33,174 nucleotides of DNA from Planctomycetota bacterium (lineage in GTDB: Bacteria > Planctomycetota > PLA2 > JAEUHO01): positions 1 to 33,174 of the forward strand of contig JAJDEN010000004.1 in the NCBI GenBank assembly GCA_029259775.1. Reading direction: 5' to 3'. Every line of letters begins with the position of its first letter. The stretch's first letter is position 1. The position numbers and the translations under genes were made by a program. The notes beneath the pieces were generated by a model, which did no database searches, was not told where the DNA came from, and saw nothing but the letters and a program-made list of their open reading frames with translations. Shown here piece after piece: positions 30,986-33,174 of the stretch.

Positions 30986-32422
30986 GTGGGACGACGCCAG
31001 CGACCGTACCTGTTCTACGACACCGCGACCTCGATCTGCGAGACGTGCCTCCGTCGGGTGGACGCCAAGATCGTCTTCCAGGACGAGGGCGTCTGGATGC
31101 TCAAGCGCTGTCCCGAGCACGGCAAGGCGCGCGTACTCATTGCCGATGACATCGAGTATTGGCGGCGCTCGCGGGAGGTCTACCTCAAGCCGTCGGAGAT
31201 GCCGGAGCACTTCGGCACACCGGTGAAGTGGGGGTGTCCGTACGACTGCGGCCTCTGCGCCGACCATGAGCAGCACTCCTGCCTGACGCTGCTGGAGATC
31301 ACCGATCGCTGCAACCTGACCTGCCCGGTCTGCTACGCAGGCAGTGGGCCAAGCCATGGCTCGCATCGGAGTCTCGAGCAGATCGAGTCGATGCTGGATG
31401 CGATCGTGCACGCCGAGGGCGAGCCGGACGTCGTGCAGATCTCCGGCGGCGAGCCGACGATGCATCCGGACTTCTTCAAGATCATGGACATGGCGCGGGA
31501 GCGCCCGATCCGCCACTTGATGCTGAACACGAACGGCGTGCGCATCGCGAACGATGCCGAGTTTGCCGAGCGCCTGGCGACGTACCTGCCGGGCTTCGAG
31601 GTCTACCTCCAGTTCGACTCCTTGGAGGCAGGGCCCTTGGTCGATCTGCGGGGCGTGGACCTGCGGGACGTGCGCGCGCGGGCGATCGAGCGACTGAATG
31701 CGCTGGAGCTCTCGACGACCCTCGTCGTGACGGTGAAGAACGGACTCAACGACCACGAGCTGGGTCGCATCATCGAGTACGGCCTCGAGCAGCCGTGCGT
31801 GCGGGGCGTGACCTTCCAGCCCGTGCAAGAGGCCGGGCGTCTCGAGGGCTTCGACGCGCAGGCCAACCGCATCACCCTCACGGAGGTGCGCCGGAAGATC
31901 CTCGAGCAGACCGACACCTTCGCGCCCGCGGACATCGTCCCGGTGCCGTGCCATCCGGACAGCCTGGCGATGGCCTACGCGCTCAAGGGCGAGACCGGCG
32001 TCGTACCGCTCACCGGCCTGATCGACCCGCAGGTGCTGATCGATGGCCCCGGGAATACGATCGTCTACGAGCGGGATCCGCAGCTGAAGGAGACCCTGCT
32101 CAAGCTGTTTGCGACCAACCACTCGCCGGACTCGGGCGCGTCAGCCTTGAAGGAGCTGCTGTGTTGCCTGCCCCAGGCGGTGGTGCCCGAGGGCATCGGC
32201 TACGACAGCGTGTTCCGCGTACTCATCATGCAGTTCATCGACGCGGCGACGTTTGACGTCCGGTCCGTGAAGAAGACCTGTGTGCACATCGTCCATCCCG
32301 ACGGGCGCATCATTCCGTTTGACACCTACAACCTCTTCTACCGGGATGACCTGGAGGAACGGGTGCTGGCGCCGCTGCGCGCGGGCGTGCCGGGTGTGAC
32401 GGCGAGCGTCGAAGGCGGTTGA
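30986..32422 (+). CDS. Radical SAM protein of the MJ0619/tetraether-synthase-like type
   Basis: 478 residues, GTG 30986 with GAAGGAG just upstream. The N-terminal part has Cys-rich motifs: CETCLRR, RCPEHGKA, CPYDCGLCADH. The radical SAM cluster is Cys109-x3-Cys113-x2-Cys116 in TDRCNLTCPVCYAG. Then come SGGEPTMHPDF and LNTNGVRI for SAM binding. The C-terminal half has further Cys residues (LLCCLPQ, KKTCVHIVHPDG). The order CPYDCGLC then CNLxCPVCYA is typical of the MJ0619 family, which includes archaeal tetraether lipid synthase (Tes) that joins lipid tails. A bacterial role in membrane-spanning lipid or a related C-C bond formation is inferred, fitted by the lipid-handling neighbour upstream. 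Confidence 0.82.
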   Translation: MGRRQRPYLFYDTATSICETCLRRVDAKIVFQDEGVWMLKRCPEHGKARVLIADDIEYWRRSREVYLKPSEMPEHFGTPVKWGCPYDCGLCADHEQHSCLTLLEITDRCNLTCPVCYAGSGPSHGSHRSLEQIESMLDAIVHAEGEPDVVQISGGEPTMHPDFFKIMDMARERPIRHLMLNTNGVRIANDAEFAERLATYLPGFEVYLQFDSLEAGPLVDLRGVDLRDVRARAIERLNALELSTTLVVTVKNGLNDHELGRIIEYGLEQPCVRGVTFQPVQEAGRLEGFDAQANRITLTEVRRKILEQTDTFAPADIVPVPCHPDSLAMAYALKGETGVVPLTGLIDPQVLIDGPGNTIVYERDPQLKETLLKLFATNHSPDSGASALKELLCCLPQAVVPEGIGYDSVFRVLIMQFIDAATFDVRSVKKTCVHIVHPDGRIIPFDTYNLFYRDDLEERVLAPLRAGVPGVTASVEGG

Positions 32423-32423
32423 T

Positions 32424-32825
32424 GTGCGACAGTCGTATTGCGTCCACTGCGACTTCACCTACTACGACGTCGAAGTCGAGGGCGAGACCCTCGTCGACTG
32501 TCCGACGTGCAAGAAGCCGCTCTTGGAGCAGCGTCCCCGACCCGCGCGGGCGCCGCGCAGCGCGAAGCGCGGATACTTCATGCACGGCGTGTATGTGCTG
32601 CTCCTCTTGCACTGCACCCAGTTGCTCTGGCTTGCCGGTCCCGATGGCTGGGTTCTCCTCTGGTTCATCGGCATCACCCAGGTCGTCTACGTCGTGCCGG
32701 CGGCGATCGTGATGCTCGTGCAAGGCAAGTTCAATACGCTGGGCGGTCTGCTTGCAGCGGCCGTGGCAACCGCGGTGCTGAACTTCGCGCTCGCGGGCCT
32801 GCTTTGTGGCGGGAGTACGTACTAG
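32424..32825 (+). CDS. Zinc-ribbon membrane protein (paralogue 1)
   Basis: 133 residues from GTG 32424, one base after the radical SAM stop, so co-transcribed. Two CxxC knuckles (YCVHCDFTYY and DCPTCKKPL) form a zinc ribbon at the N-terminus. Then, after a basic linker, come three membrane segments (GVYVLLLLHCTQLLWLAG, FIGITQVVYVVPAAIVML, LLAAAVATAVLNFALAGLL). The function is unknown. The block WFIGITQVVYVVPAAIVM-VQGK is shared with the next gene. Confidence 0.72.
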   Translation: MRQSYCVHCDFTYYDVEVEGETLVDCPTCKKPLLEQRPRPARAPRSAKRGYFMHGVYVLLLLHCTQLLWLAGPDGWVLLWFIGITQVVYVVPAAIVMLVQGKFNTLGGLLAAAVATAVLNFALAGLLCGGSTY

Positions 32826-32846
32826 GGATGGATACCGTCTGACGCC

Positions 32847-33174
32847 ATGGACAAGGTCTACTGCAGCGCCTGTGACCTGATCTTCGAGGAGGACCTCCTG
32901 AGCTGCCCGCGCTGCCGCGGGATGATCGAGATCTTCTACGACGATGACGACGAGAAGGTCGATGACGGCCGCCAGGGCAGTGCGTTCGACGGCATGCTCC
33001 TGCTGGCCATCCTGCATGGCCTCCAGTTCATCACACTCTTCTTCGGTGAGGAGTACATCTGGTTCATCGGCATCACCCAGATCGTCTACGGCTTGCCGGC
33101 GATGATCGTCGTGGCCGTCCAGGGCAAGTACCGGACGATGGCGGGGGTGCTGATCGCCGCGGGGCTTACGTTCA
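32847..33174 (+). CDS. Zinc-ribbon membrane protein (paralogue 2), cut by window end
   Basis: ATG 32847 opens MDKVYCSACDLIFEED with two CxxC knuckles (YCSACD, SCPRCRG), an acidic linker (DDDDEKVDD) and membrane segments including WFIGITQIVYGLPAMIVV then VQGKYRTMAG. The order matches the preceding gene, so the two are tandem paralogues. The frame is open to the last base of the window, 109 residues visible. The function is unknown. Confidence 0.72.
   Translation, partial: MDKVYCSACDLIFEEDLLSCPRCRGMIEIFYDDDDEKVDDGRQGSAFDGMLLLAILHGLQFITLFFGEEYIWFIGITQIVYGLPAMIVVAVQGKYRTMAGVLIAAGLTF

Noticed and set aside
30902..32122. 406-codon minus-strand open frame opposite the radical SAM gene
   Set aside because: It is antisense to a well-supported radical SAM protein and is an open-frame artefact of high GC.
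1..33174. CRISPR array
   Set aside because: No regularly spaced short direct repeats were seen on reading the window.

Overview
This is a GC-rich bacterial chromosome segment. The right third (about 24.6-33.2 kb) looks like ordinary host chromosome. The left two thirds are mobile DNA stacked against the 3' end of a tRNA-Asp gene. The host lineage cannot be fixed from the sequence. The DUF5681-like protein, the style of the integrases and the secreted PASTA, Lgt-like and radical SAM genes would fit a high-GC planctomycete or a myxobacterium-like lineage; this is inference.

Layout. 1-3936 is a scrap yard: a 5'-truncated IS3-type transposase, a HEAT-repeat gene fragment, a DinB-like gene, an unknown small gene, an AbiU2/HEPN-like gene, and three copies of a repeat, two of which end in att-like sequence. 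3937-15770 is an integrative element (the distal element) bounded by copies of the tRNA-Asp 3' end. It carries a Rep-like gene set, a nucleosidase-NTPase protein of NLR type, an SF2 helicase with a Zn-ribbon partner, a PD-(D/E)xK nuclease, and a serine recombinase, excisionase and tyrosine integrase module. 15721-24679 is a second, tandem element (the proximal element). It carries a 1515-residue Avs-like nuclease-STAND protein, a membrane-anchored helical-repeat protein, an excisionase and an integrase. The intact tRNA-Asp(GUC) lies at 24630-24707 on the minus strand. The host segment follows: UDP-glucose dehydrogenase, ECF sigma factor, PhnP-like phosphodiesterase, a ten-PASTA secreted protein, Lgt-like protein, a radical SAM protein of the MJ0619/Tes type, and two tandem Zn-ribbon membrane paralogues.

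Two structural observations stand out. First, in the distal element a segment of about 1.47 kb is inverted between two 9-bp imperfect inverted repeats. The inversion cuts the serine recombinase and the tyrosine integrase at once, and flipping it back on paper rebuilds both reading frames exactly. Second, in both elements the integrase frame runs through the att core. In the excised circle each integrase would gain a longer C-terminal tail encoded at the opposite end of its element. In the distal element that tail ends in an ATGA overlap with the rep-like gene. Integration state would therefore change the integrase C-terminus and its coupling to rep, as I recall for Myxococcus phage Mx8, which also uses tRNA-Asp.

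Taken together, the two elements are defence-type islands. Each delivers a large NLR/STAND-like NTPase fused to a probable toxic enzyme domain (nucleosidase in one, nuclease in the other), and the distal one adds helicase and nuclease genes. Antiviral function is inferred from domain architecture only.
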